From: Guillardia theta CCMP2712
Lineage: Eukaryota > Cryptophyceae > Pyrenomonadales > Geminigeraceae
NCBI RefSeq assembly: GCF_000315625.1
Contig: NW_005434618.1
Coordinates: 15,447-79,446, forward strand
Length of the DNA: 64,000 nt
Reading direction: 5' to 3'
Part shown: piece after piece, positions 49,286 through 57,640 of the stretch
How the letters are laid out: each line of letters opens with the position of its first letter
Position numbering within the stretch: position 1 is the first letter of the stretch
Position numbers and translations under genes: made by a program
Notes under the pieces: model-generated
The model's database searches: none
Seen by the model: the letters and a program-made list of their open reading frames with translations, nothing else
Told to the model about the DNA's origin: nothing

Positions 49286-49320
49286 AACCTCCTAGATGCT
49301 CTTCTTCTCATCCTCTTCAT
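47401..49320 (-). CDS. Secreted/Golgi glycosyltransferase-like protein, copy B
   Basis: Inverted partner of copy A, converging tail to tail with about 180 bp between the arms. First good start is ATG 49320 (MKRMRRRASRRFFCFTCSAL, then LLLSIPAAAS). The frame also runs upstream to 49398, but without an ATG. The same motifs are present: FFDGRVGNAFVTLAIAHDVA, LCVHLRSGDVLER, LVLSRSTFSWTATFF. Relative to copy A it lacks the Ser/Gly-rich insert after VTG, has an extra EEQ unit, and carries two clusters of substitutions (near DAMSAVYRSN and VLERVSMSHH). Upstream sequences of the two copies are unrelated; here the dispersed element lies about 36 bp before the ATG. Both copies look intact. Confidence 0.68.
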   Translation of the reverse strand: MKRMRRRASRRFFCFTCSALLLLSIPAAASPSHLADELRCEVTGKEEARPWAVPGGREEQEEQEEQEEGALFFWDVHDGHAVHPWRFHLSHAWLRANRGACLIFTVNLILDDAMSAVYRSNTCADNNMSAPFLLEVGCGNYSGVLEMRVESTGELLLRSDVYQVLVLDGSCRPCSPVLRIQQGSLAPFVYTGTEDSLLSLEVSWPYGGNCTSWDERARGYVVRVYVEGEEVGSAALRRDEVLKKACVSVTMPGELEGGQEVTVELEDASSAVLARTEETVIFHRSEVRREQGGCGESERVLSISFFDGRVGNAFVTLAIAHDVALKYNATSIRLPEHRRYTRDYDCRLLRENQMVTMLEALGGCIRVEGQGGGSGGGEGWVRDCTSLVDCHAHRNGLDQAIELDRGATLRFFRREVSRVLIHFDTSARGDDLCVHLRSGDVLERVSMSHHIGKGQWQPPLAFYVAAIAVHRKLYPQSRVVLVSQPSSELLNPSIRVIQELFARVELQTRSAMQDLYELVQARHLVLSRSTFSWTATFFSESLRSLVSPQLVLARWAEAPYDLVEYSFPGYQALLEKYAGSGNWRRTPEVPVHGLEPNVKEQMMVYAPQRLQCEEVVRVEGATRCLEEGEAEEIVEALGM

Positions 49321-49355
49321 CTTCGCACTTTCATCATGGTGCTTGTAGGATCTTA

Positions 49356-49383
49356 TCCTCGTACTGATTTTTAACTTAACCTG
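49356..49383 (-). repeat. Dispersed AAGTTAAGTTAAAAATCAGTAC element, copy 3
   Basis: The minus-strand reading GTTAAGTTAAAAATCAGTAC followed by GAGGATAAG matches 12133-12157 over about 24 bases. It lies between glycosyltransferase copy B and the RHS/Crinkler-like fragment. Confidence 0.6.
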
Positions 49384-49437
49384 CCATGAGCTGGTCACTT
49401 TTTTGTTAACTTCAAATCAGTTTTTATGGCTCGGCAC

Positions 49438-49643
49438 AATCGTCGGCGGTAAGAGGCGATGGTGCAGCATTCCAAAGGGCTCCTCACGGGAAGGGATCAA
49501 CAGAATGCTGGAAGATTGGCAGGACTACAAGAAGGGTTTTGTGGTCCTGGACGGGTACTTGAGGCATGAGTCACATCACCGTGACTTCTTGGACGCATGT
49601 AGGAAATGGCTGCTAGCTGATCGAGAGAATCGACGGGTTGTAG
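49438..49643 (+). repeat. 206-bp direct repeat, copy 1
   Basis: AATCGTCGGCGGTAAGAGG to CGACGGGTTGTAG. Matches 53122-53327 with one difference seen (GAGGCGATGG against GAGGAGATGG). Confidence 0.93.
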
Positions 49644-50650
49644 TAGCGACATCGATGTCTCCTCGAGGAAAGATAAACGATGAAGCTGACAATCGGGTGA
49701 ATCTCCAACAACACACCGTTGTATCTTGGACGGAGAGTGAGTACCTGGAAGCAGTGGAATGGGACGTTTTCTATCAGCGTGTAGCATGCATGCTGGAGGA
49801 GGATGAAAGTGCGGGGAGCATTGGCTTGAAGACATGGAAGAGGAACAGGTCTAGACGAGAGAAGATCAAGCTGAAATACTACCTGGCTGGCGGCTCATGT
49901 CGGTACATGTTCGAGACGCCCGCATCATTGGTGAAACCGAGGCTGGATACGGCTTTGAGGTTGTGTTCAAACCTAGAAATCATCTTCAGTGGCAACATGG
50001 GCGACTCATCACCGCAGACTGTAAACCACTTGATTGCGTGCTTCGAGTACAACGGGGAATCGAACTGGATGCCTGTCAGCAAGTATGTCGCGACGAAGCT
50101 TGCAGAAGCGGTAGAACTAGACACGTTGACGAGGCTGTTCTCAAAGTACGGGGTACGCAATCCGACTACAAGGGGCTTGCTTTTCGAGCTTTTCTTTTTC
50201 AAGAAGGTGCAGTACGGGCTGAGCCTTAGGTATCGGGGATCACAAGAGCTCACGCAATGGGAGGGATGTCCAGTCATAACCTTTGATGCAAAGGGAGGCA
50301 TGCGAACGCTTCCTGCAGAGAGAGCTTGCTTGAAGCCCGTCAACCCCCTTCAAGGAGGCTACGACGCTATCATAGTAGAGCCTCGTCGGAAGCAAGTAGA
50401 GTTTGTGCAGGTGACAGAGGCAGACGTCCACTCTTTCAAGCTGGCTTTCTTCGCAAAGGCTCTCACGGGGCTAGGCATCCCAGCAGCTGGATGGGAGGTG
50501 AGGGTGGTGTTCATGGTGCTGCCAGAAAGGCTCGAGGACTTTCGGATAGGCAAAATCACGGGCTGCGGTGCGCTGGAGGAGTACGGATGGAAGCGAGGGC
50601 ACGAAGGGAGGAAGGCAGAGATAGCGAGTATTGATATCGGAGGCGTGTAG
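49438..50650 (+). CDS. C-terminal half of an RHS/Crinkler-like NTPase-nuclease protein (5' truncated)
   Basis: Open frame with no ATG at its left limit; coding similarity begins at GGKRRWCSIPKGSSR. It contains what looks like the end of an AAA-type NTPase domain (KGFVVLDGYLRHESHH as Walker B-like strand and sensor, VVVATSMSPRG). A long helical linker and a C-terminal segment follow, with GLLFELFFFKKVQYGLSLRY, VITFDAKGG and YDAIIVEPRRKQVEFVQVTE. The E-x(n)-D-x(n)-ExxQ-like pattern is what I know from PD-(D/E)XK-type nuclease domains of RHS/Crinkler proteins. The first 206 bp are repeated at 53122-53327, inside the N-terminal half. It may be a pseudogene fragment, or part of a rearranged or mis-joined locus. 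These families are often mobile or multicopy; a role cannot be assigned. Confidence 0.6.
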
Positions 50651-51140
50651 CAGGCGAGGCAAAGATCCGACAAGAAGCGGCGGCTGGTCGCAAAGGGGCT
50701 GGGAAGATGATCAGCCTGATATCTGCAAGATGAGATCGACAGGCAGATGTAGTGTGTAGAGGTTGAAAGACAACTTACTTGATCACTTTCATGTTGTACT
50801 TGATCAAAAGTGTCACCATGGAGGTGCAATACAAGCACTTGTGCTTTTGCTGATGGTTCCTCTTACTTGATTTCGAAGTCTTTCCATCTCCATGTGCAAC
50901 TGGAAGTCATCATGATGCAATTTCACCTGATCTCCTTGTACAAACAAGGAGAAGTAATGAAGAGAACATGTTTTTCTTGAAGCTTTCTGCTGTGTGCAAA
51001 AAGGTTGCCTAGAACTATTTACCTGTCTCATTCCTCAGAAAAGGGGATTGTGTGTGTGAGGGCTCAGTTTCAAATACTTGGCAGCAACCTGAAGCAACCT
51101 GTTACTCGGTTGCTTGCCCATAATTTTGAAGGAGATGTAG
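50651..51140. other. Non-coding stretch
   Basis: AT-richer sequence with no supported exon between the RHS-like fragment and the 20-bp satellite. Confidence 0.4.
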
Positions 51141-51142
51141 CA

Positions 51143-51555
51143 GCTTCAAAACCAGTCCATCATCTTCAAAACCAGTCCATCATCTTCAAAACCAGTCCAT
51201 CATCTTCAAAACCAGTCCATCATCTTCAAAACCAGTCCATCATCTTCAACACCAGTCCATCATCTTCAACACCAGTCCATCATCTTCAAAACCAGTCCAT
51301 CATCTTCAACACCAGTCCATCATCTTCAACACCAGTCCATCATCTTCAAAACCAGTCCATCATCTTCAAAACCAGTCCATCATCTTCAAAACCAGTCCAT
51401 CATCTTCAACACCAGTCCATCATCTTCAACACCAGTCCATCATCTTCAAAACCAGTCCATCATCTTCAAAACCAGTCCATCATCTTCAAAACCAGTCCAT
51501 CATCTTCAAAACCAGTCCATCATCTTCACAACTAGTCCATCATCTTGAAAACCGC
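51143..51555. repeat. 20-bp minisatellite CATCTTCAAAACCAGTCCAT, about 20 copies
   Basis: Continuous head-to-tail 20-bp units with almost no divergence except one position: TTCAAAAC or TTCAACAC. From left to right the internal units read A A A A A C C A C C A A A C C A A A A, then two degenerate copies (CACAACTAGT, GAAAACCGCTG). The frame is open (SKPVHHLQNQSIIFKT repeated) because 20 bp cycles through all frames without a stop. Translation is unlikely. Confidence 0.96.
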
Positions 51556-52441
51556 TGCATCGGATTTGCTGCATTCTCATGGTGTCTGGTGCATCCTGGC
51601 ACAGTGTTCCTTGAGATGGCGTGAGCAACTACAGGAGGGGAAGATTGACGACCACAACGTTGCATGTCATCATCGAACACTGCAACAATCTGTCTTCATC
51701 TGCCCCTCAAGATCAGATGCGGGGCTAAACAGTGCACAGTGAGATCATGTAGCTTACAGGTTACATGGGTCTCCTCCTTGCATCATATCAGAACTGAGAG
51801 CGACTTATGAATGTTGGCTGCACCCCGTCGCCATCACAACCCACCATGTCTGAAGTCCAGCAACAAGCGGCTCATGCACATGCCATGATCTTGTCAGCGA
51901 TGAAAGTCATCAACGATGACGCATGAGGGACGTGAACAGTAAAAGTATCAAGCTCATCAGCTTGCAAGGTGGCCTAGCTCGACTGGTAAGGATCTGTAAG
52001 CTGTCTTGTTACACGTTCTGATCATGCGGACATTCGTCTCTCATCTCCTTGTAACATACATGTTGCTACCCAGCTCCAAGTCCACAACCTCCATCGACCC
52101 TCGCGGCGCGCCATTCCCTTGGGTGTTCTCAGTACCCCCTCTGACGACCCCCTAGCGAGTACCGTATATCCCTTTGTGCTGGGCGCGGCAGAGCAGGTCG
52201 GCAAGGCGGACAAGGACCCGCTTGCTGAGGTCAAGATGCGCAGCCCGCAGAGAGAAGCACGGGGGAGAGGGGCGAGGGCTATGGGCAGGGCTGGTGGCTT
52301 GACATGCTTGAGCTCCATCATCATCTCGAGCGCGGTGGTGAGGAGCGACCTGAGGGTTGGAGGGAAGGTTTTTCTGAGATGTGCTTGTAACAGGGAGCGT
52401 CATGTCCATGTCCTGGGCGTTGTGTTGACTACAATCTGAGG
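51556..52441. other. Non-coding stretch with weak ORFs
   Basis: Opposed ORFs at 52022-52439 have no recognisable domain and unremarkable composition. I do not call either of them. Confidence 0.35.
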
Positions 52442-53371
52442 ATGGCTTGGGGCGGATGCCACTTGCGCATACGAGGAGGGGATGCTAGGGAGGCGAGCAA
52501 GAGGCAGCGGGTGTGCTACTCTGGAATGAATGTGAGTAACCAGTCTGCCGAGACTAAAGTAGGAGGAGAGGTCAAGCCTGTAGGAAGAGCTATCAAGGAG
52601 GTAGAAGAAAAGATGAGGGTTGTGGAACGAAACATCCAGGCTGTACTGCTTCAGATCAAACATGAACAGGATCCCACGATGAAGGCCGCCCTTTACAAGA
52701 GACTCGAGCAGCTTGGAGAACGTCAGAAGCAGCTTGGAGAACGTCAGAAGCAGCTTGGAGAAGAAAAACTTATCCTTTTGAGACAGAGCACCGGATCCCA
52801 TGTGCCACCGATTGCTTGGAACGAGTCAGATGCAAGACTGGATTGGATGGGCTTTTGCAACGACAACAAGTACTTTCGTCTCGATGCATCCTACCTACAA
52901 AGAGACGGAGAGCTCCTTCTCTACTGCCGGGAAGCTTTCACGCACCTGCATTGTTTCTTGAGGGAGAGGGTGGTAGAGAAGCAGGCTTTGGGCTGGATCC
53001 AAGGCCCGCCGGGAACGGGGAAGACGATGACGACGCTAGCCTTCTGCTTGTCTCTTGACATGAGGGAATGGAGCGTAACGCTCATCAGGCTGCAAGCATC
53101 CGACGACGCTGATTGCATCCAAATCGTCGGCGGTAAGAGGAGATGGTGCAGCATTCCAAAGGGCTCCTCACGGGAAGGGATCAACAGAATGCTGGAAGAT
53201 TGGCAGGACTACAAGAAGGGTTTTGTGGTCCTGGACGGGTACTTGAGGCATGAGTCACATCACCGTGACTTCTTGGACGCATGTAGGAAATGGCTGCTAG
53301 CTGATCGAGAGAATCGACGGGTTGTAGGGAGGGGAAGGGGTGGGAGCAGCCACTGGGGAAGGAATGGCTGA
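52442..53371 (+). CDS. N-terminal half of an RHS/Crinkler-like NTPase protein (3' truncated)
   Basis: Starts at ATG 52442. Residues 45-118 are a strong coiled coil with an internal duplication (QLGERQKQLGERQKQLGEE). Residues 120-190 include WNESDARLDWMGFCNDNKYF and YCREAFTHLHCFL. Then a clear Walker A/P-loop, GWIQGPPGTGKTMTTLAF, and the strand-helix region shared with the other half (GGKRRWCSIPKGSSR to LADRENRRVV). The frame leaves the family after the shared 206 bp and ends in Gly/Arg-rich, purine-repeat-derived residues. The expected nuclease-like half therefore lies about 2.8 kb upstream of this gene rather than downstream. Likely truncated; whether any functional full-length copy exists cannot be told here. 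Confidence 0.6.
   Translation: MAWGGCHLRIRGGDAREASKRQRVCYSGMNVSNQSAETKVGGEVKPVGRAIKEVEEKMRVVERNIQAVLLQIKHEQDPTMKAALYKRLEQLGERQKQLGERQKQLGEEKLILLRQSTGSHVPPIAWNESDARLDWMGFCNDNKYFRLDASYLQRDGELLLYCREAFTHLHCFLRERVVEKQALGWIQGPPGTGKTMTTLAFCLSLDMREWSVTLIRLQASDDADCIQIVGGKRRWCSIPKGSSREGINRMLEDWQDYKKGFVVLDGYLRHESHHRDFLDACRKWLLADRENRRVVGRGRGGSSHWGRNG
53122..53327 (+). repeat. 206-bp direct repeat, copy 2
   Basis: Matches 49438-49643. Beyond GGTTGTAG the sequence changes to GGGAGGGGAAGG purine repeat. Confidence 0.93.
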
Positions 53372-53535
53372 AGGGAGAGAGCAAGGGAGGGAGAGAGAGG
53401 ATTGAATGTTTGTGGGTGAAGGAGAGGACAAGAAGGAAGGGAGGAAGTAGGTAATGAGTGAGGGATTGAGTGAGGGATTGAGTGAGTGAGTGAGGGAGGG
53501 AGGGAGGGAGGGAGGGAGGGAGGGAGGTTGCGGTG
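53372..53535. repeat. GGGA/GTGAGTGAGG purine repeats
   Basis: GATTGAGTGAGG units (53464-53495) followed by an about 9-unit GGGA array (53494-53527), immediately downstream of the truncated RHS-like half. Confidence 0.8.
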
Positions 53536-53761
53536 TTCGAAGAAGGGAGGGTGGAAGGGCATGGTGCAGATGGATGGCGAGTTATATGACTGGGTCACGT
53601 AGCTAAGATCACTTTGTTTCTATCTACTCACACTCATTGTGTCTGAACTCTTGTTTTTGCTCAGTGAACGAGGATGGAGGTTGAGAGTGCAATCTCGAAA
53701 TTTGCAGAGACGCTGCGATGAGAGGTGGAAAGGAACTTCAAGAAGGGATAAACTAACCAAG

Positions 53762-55555
53762 ATGCATCGAACAACGAGCGGAGGTAGGAGCTGCAGAAGT
53801 CTTTCTAAGGCGGTTCTAGTGCTGGGCGTTGCATGCTCCTTCCTAGGGACTGCATACTTCATGTACGTCAGTCCCTCCGGCAAGGATGCAGCTCCTGTGC
53901 GCTGGGGGATCTTTGCTAGTGCCGAAAGCACGTCCACAAACAGACAGGCGAGCGGGGAAGCGAACAAGGTTCAAGGGGCCGATCATGGCGAACTGGGAGG
54001 AAGGGATGCAGGGATCTCGCAGCAGAGTCGAACCCTGATGGGACGGAACGTCGATGAGGCCCGAGCGAGGCATGAAGAGCAAGGAGCGTCTCATCATGAT
54101 CGGTGGACGGCTGACCATCTCAAGAACCAGCGCCCGACGTCTCCATCTTCCCATGACGCCGGGCGTCCATCCCAGCAACCTGAGGATGCAGCAGGAGGGT
54201 CGAGGGAGCATGTTGCACCCGTCGAACCTGCTCGTCACCGTGATGAAGAGCTAGCTGCGACAAGGCACGGACAACATCCCCAACATCCCCAGGAGCCTCC
54301 TACTGCTGGAGAAGGAGAGGAGGGGAAGTGTGCTAGTCGGGGAGAAGAGAAGCGCTTTTTGCAGGAGGGAGAGGTGAACGAGCTGGGGGGAAAGGTCGCG
54401 CTAGCGAGCTTCCCCCGCTCGGGGAACTCGATGACAAGGGGCCTGCTGGAGGAGTTCTCCGGGATCAGGTCAGGGAGTGACTTCGTGGACATGTCACTGG
54501 CCATGGCTTACAACGTGATGGGGGAGGGAAGGGTAGACGACAGCGTTTGGTTCATCAAGACGCACTGGCCCAACAAGCCAGGCCCTCCGATCCACATCAG
54601 CCGCGCAGTCGTCATCGTCCGCAACCCGCTGGACGTCTTGGTCTCCTGGTTCAACATGATGGCTACCAACGTCCACAACTACACCCTGCCCGACGAGACT
54701 TTCCAGACCTTCAGCGACCTCTGGGAGAATTTCGTGGAGCACGAGGTTGAGATGTGGTCAGGCTTTCACGACTACTGGATGGCAGTCGACCTGCCAGTCC
54801 TCATCGTGCGGTACGAGGACCTCGCTGGGCCTGCCTCCATGGATGTAGTGGAGCAGATCTTCTCCTTCACTGGGAGGAAGGGCTGCGAGGTGTACAAGAA
54901 GCGGGGAGAGTGCGCGATTAAGGAGAGAGCTTCAGTCTACACCCCAAGGAAGAAGCGGAGCTCCATCGAGTACTTCCCTCCTGCACTGCTAGAGCTGGTC
55001 AAGGTCAAGGCTAGAAGGTGGATCTGCTTGTACGGCTATGGCGAGAAGATTCTTGGCGACAAGTGGCAGGAGGAATGCGCGTCCATCTCTTCCACCTCCA
55101 AGGCCTTCTTTGCAGAGGCAGGCGAAGGTCGAGCGTGCGACAAGGAAATGGCGTGGGACTCATCGAGGATCAACTCCTCCGGCATGATGCTCAACGAGCC
55201 TGACTCCAACATCCTCCGCAAGTACATGGCAAGGGGAGCCGGAGCTGGCCAGAATGGAGTGAAGATGCCCGAGGCATCCGCTCCGTTTCTGCATCAAGCC
55301 ATGATAAGGAGGGGATATCGTCTTCCTCCCCCAGCTTTCATGCATGAAGATCCAGATCGGTTCAGACCCATGCCTGACATGCCCACACATCAGCCCCCGG
55401 GAGCGGGAGCTGGAGCTGGGCACAACATGCAGCACGTGCGTCATGGGGTTCATCACATGCCGGAGGTTCGTCACGATCGCCCTCCCAGCCGCTGGACTAG
55501 ACAACATTATGACGAGCACAGACCAGCTGCCAGATACAGAGAACCTCTGCACTGA
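53762..55555 (+). CDS. Type II membrane sulfotransferase (about 597 aa)
   Basis: PAPS-dependent sulfotransferase fold, probably in the Golgi. ATG 53762 gives a short cytosolic head MHRTTSGGRSCRSLSK, one signal-anchor helix (AVLVLGVACSFLGTAYFMYV) and a long disordered stem rich in Arg, Gln and Glu. The catalytic domain begins with LASFPRSGNSMTRGLLEE, whose PRSGNS is the 5'-phosphosulfate loop, continues with FIKTHWPNKPG, and has RAVVIVRNPLDVLVSWFNMM as the 3'-phosphate site (R-N-P-x-D-x-x-x-S). Later come VLIVRYEDLAGPASMDVVEQ and a basic KKRGECAIKERASVYTPRKK segment. The tail is rich in His, Pro and Gly. The frame extends upstream to 53639, but only from a GTG. It resembles WSC-/carbohydrate-type eukaryotic sulfotransferases; the acceptor is unknown. 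Confidence 0.85.
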   Translation: MHRTTSGGRSCRSLSKAVLVLGVACSFLGTAYFMYVSPSGKDAAPVRWGIFASAESTSTNRQASGEANKVQGADHGELGGRDAGISQQSRTLMGRNVDEARARHEEQGASHHDRWTADHLKNQRPTSPSSHDAGRPSQQPEDAAGGSREHVAPVEPARHRDEELAATRHGQHPQHPQEPPTAGEGEEGKCASRGEEKRFLQEGEVNELGGKVALASFPRSGNSMTRGLLEEFSGIRSGSDFVDMSLAMAYNVMGEGRVDDSVWFIKTHWPNKPGPPIHISRAVVIVRNPLDVLVSWFNMMATNVHNYTLPDETFQTFSDLWENFVEHEVEMWSGFHDYWMAVDLPVLIVRYEDLAGPASMDVVEQIFSFTGRKGCEVYKKRGECAIKERASVYTPRKKRSSIEYFPPALLELVKVKARRWICLYGYGEKILGDKWQEECASISSTSKAFFAEAGEGRACDKEMAWDSSRINSSGMMLNEPDSNILRKYMARGAGAGQNGVKMPEASAPFLHQAMIRRGYRLPPPAFMHEDPDRFRPMPDMPTHQPPGAGAGAGHNMQHVRHGVHHMPEVRHDRPPSRWTRQHYDEHRPAARYREPLH

Positions 55556-55707
55556 GAGTGACAACCACAACTGATCTCTATGTATGTGAAAGAAAATAGC
55601 AATGTTTATGCATTTGATGAGAGACAACTTGAGAACCATGTGAGATTCAAGTACATCATTCATTGCATGTTTGTGGATTTTATATTTTTTCAAACTATAT
55701 TTCTAAA

Positions 55708-56503
55708 TTACTGGATAGCCTTGAAGTTGAGGAGCTGCTCGATGGTTCCCTGCTTGGTGAGGAGCTGCTGGTGGATCATGCCTCCGAAGGCGATCATGGC
55801 AAGGCGGCCGTTCTTGACCTCGACGAGGCGGCGGCGGGCGAGGGCCTCAGGGTTCTTGCCGCAGCCGAGGGGATCAAATCCAAGGTCACCAGCCTCACGG
55901 CCCTCAGAGAACATGTCTCCGGGGGTAAGCTTGAAGCCGTTGGTGAAGAACTCGATGGCTCCGATGGTGAAGAACACCTGCCAGAGACCGGCAGCGGGGA
56001 CGACGAAGAAGTCATCAACGGGGGTCTTGCCGTTCTGGAACATGGGGAGGTTGACAAACTCCTGGGCGATGAGGCCAGTGACGCCGAGCATGCAGACACG
56101 TCCGTGCTTGAGCTCAGCCTCCCTCAACCACCTGATGTCGATGTAGTTGGAGAATCCAACCGGGTCAAAGCCAACGTCTCCAGCGAGGGTTCCGTCAAGA
56201 GCAGGAGGGCGCTGAAGGAAGGGAACAGCGTTGATGGAGAGGCCCTGAGCGGTTCCGTCACCCCAGAGCTGCATGGAGGGTCCCTTGGAGGCAGCAACTG
56301 TACAAGGAAACCAGTCAGCATCTCTTCAGCGATTTCATGGGATCCTCTTCTCTCCGAACTGAAGAGAGGGTGGAACAACAACAACAAGGAACAGGGATCA
56401 ATCTGCTACACTTACCACGGGCTCCAGCGCGGGGGAGGACGGCGGAGGGAGCGAAGGCAGCGGCGGAGGCCGCGCATGCCGCAACGAGGAGAGCTCTGAA
56501 CAT
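55708..56503 (-). CDS. Light-harvesting chlorophyll a/c-binding protein precursor
   Basis: LHC-superfamily antenna protein of the thylakoid membrane. Exon 1: 56503-56416, a leader [20 protein letters not shown] with Ala-Phe-Ala-Pro at the signal/transit junction. Exon 2: 56297-55708, joined in phase (GTAAGT donor; TTGTACAG acceptor). Helix B has [20 protein letters not shown] and helix A has [20 protein letters not shown], the paired E/R chlorophyll-ligand helices. A central helix ([18 protein letters not shown]) and two copies of GDxGFDPxG ([22 protein letters not shown]) complete the family pattern. About 226 aa in total. A TATA box lies about 35 bp before the ATG. With the phycoerythrin alpha gene it marks cryptophyte antenna function. 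Confidence 0.92.
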
Positions 56504-56537
56504 GGCGAAGACTGCCGATTCTCCTGCCTCCTCCTCT

Positions 56538-56545
56538 TTATATAC
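56538..56545 (-). promoter_or_regulatory. TATA box of the LHC gene
   Basis: Minus-strand TATATAAA, 35 bp upstream of the LHC start codon and facing it. The 5'UTR would be very short. Confidence 0.6.
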
Positions 56546-56689
56546 CCCTGGAAACCCGTAACACCACCACCCCCTCACTTGCACCCCCTTTTCTCCACGA
56601 GAACCCCACCCTCACCCCCTCTATCCCTCCTCTCGCACATATGGAGACCACCCCTCCCTTGAATATTTCACACCACCACCCGCTGATGC

Positions 56690-57115
56690 CTCCAGACTTC
56701 TCATTTGGGGATACTGGGGGGTACTAGTGTACCTATGACCCTTGTTTTACTGAGATAAATTTGTAGAATTGTACCGGTAGTCAATGTACCCCACCCTTTC
56801 AATCGTGGGTTTCCATCCGATCCTGTCCCACCACATTTTTATGTACCCCCCTGATTCACTCCAATACTACCCCCCTTTACTCTTTTTTTGGGGAGTACCG
56901 TACCCTAAAGAGACCACCTCTTTTCCATGGGTGGGTACTGGGTCCACAGGTGGGTGATTGAAGTAGAAATTGGGGGTAGTGAGGTGGGTTTTTGTGACGG
57001 AGGAAATCCTTTCAGGTTTCTAGGGGGTAGGGGTACTATGGAGTTCTACGAGATGGTGGGGTATCGGAAGACAACAGCTAGGGTGGGGTTCGATTTGATA
57101 AATCGAAGGGGTGGG
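56690..57115. promoter_or_regulatory. GGGGTAC/GTACCCC motif cluster upstream of LHC gene
   Basis: GGGGGGTACTAGTGTACC (56715-56732), AATGTACCCCACCCTTT, AATACTACCCCCCTTT (56862-56877), TCTAGGGGGTAGGGGTACTA (57019-57038) and a TCGATTTGATAAATCGA hairpin near 57091. Both orientations are mixed. Promoter role inferred. Confidence 0.38.
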
Positions 57116-57149
57116 TCCAAGCGGTCAGAGAGGAGATGAGGGAATATTG

Positions 57150-57520
57150 GACTAGCAAAATCAAAGTTGGGCCGGCAGGCCCCGGCGGACAGCCGGCGTC
57201 CATAACCGGGCCCTGCACCGATCGGATCAGTAGCGTGGTGCCTGCCCGCCGAACGGATGAGTTCTGGACAGCTTCATCATATCTCGGATGAGGTCCTTGG
57301 GGCAATGAGAAGTTGACCGCCGCGTGACTGCGGCAGTCACACGGCGGAGTGCCAGTGACGGTCAGGCTCAGCGGCGGGCCGCCCGGCCGGGCCGCCGACG
57401 AAACTCGGCGTCCGATTCGCCGAAGTTCGGACAGGCCGCCCCCGGGCCGAGCCGCCGCTGACTTGCCGTGGCAGGAGTTGAACAGGGCGGACTATCGGAC
57501 ACGGTGGCAATTTTACTTCC
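57150..57520. other. GC-rich non-coding island
   Basis: GGGCCGGCAGGCCCCGGCGG and GCCGCCCGGCCGGGCCGCC words next to the 3' end of the sulfite reductase gene. No exon seen. Confidence 0.5.
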
Positions 57521-57640
57521 TGCACCATAAAAATCCTGCCGGTTCCCAAGGAAATAAGCAACAATGGCTTGACTCTGTACTGAGAGCGTTTCGTGAAAAC
57601 TTGCAGAGGCATCCCTCAGTAGCCTGCCGGAGCCACTGGT

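Noticed and set aside
45236-49398. Inverted glycosyltransferase copies as terminal inverted repeats of a transposon
   Set aside because: The arms are complete genes, the spacer is only about 180 bp without a transposase, and no target-site duplication is seen.
51143-51555. Possible CRISPR-like array
   Set aside because: Units are contiguous 20-mers with no spacers, in a eukaryotic nuclear context; it is a minisatellite.
51960-52015. tRNA-like GGTGGCCTAGCTCGACTGGTAAGG
   Set aside because: Resembles an A box, but no B box, anticodon stem or acceptor pairing could be found downstream.
52022-52439. Opposed ORFs of about 100 residues before the RHS-like N-terminal half
   Set aside because: Neither has a recognisable domain or splice context; the plus ORF simply abuts the next gene.
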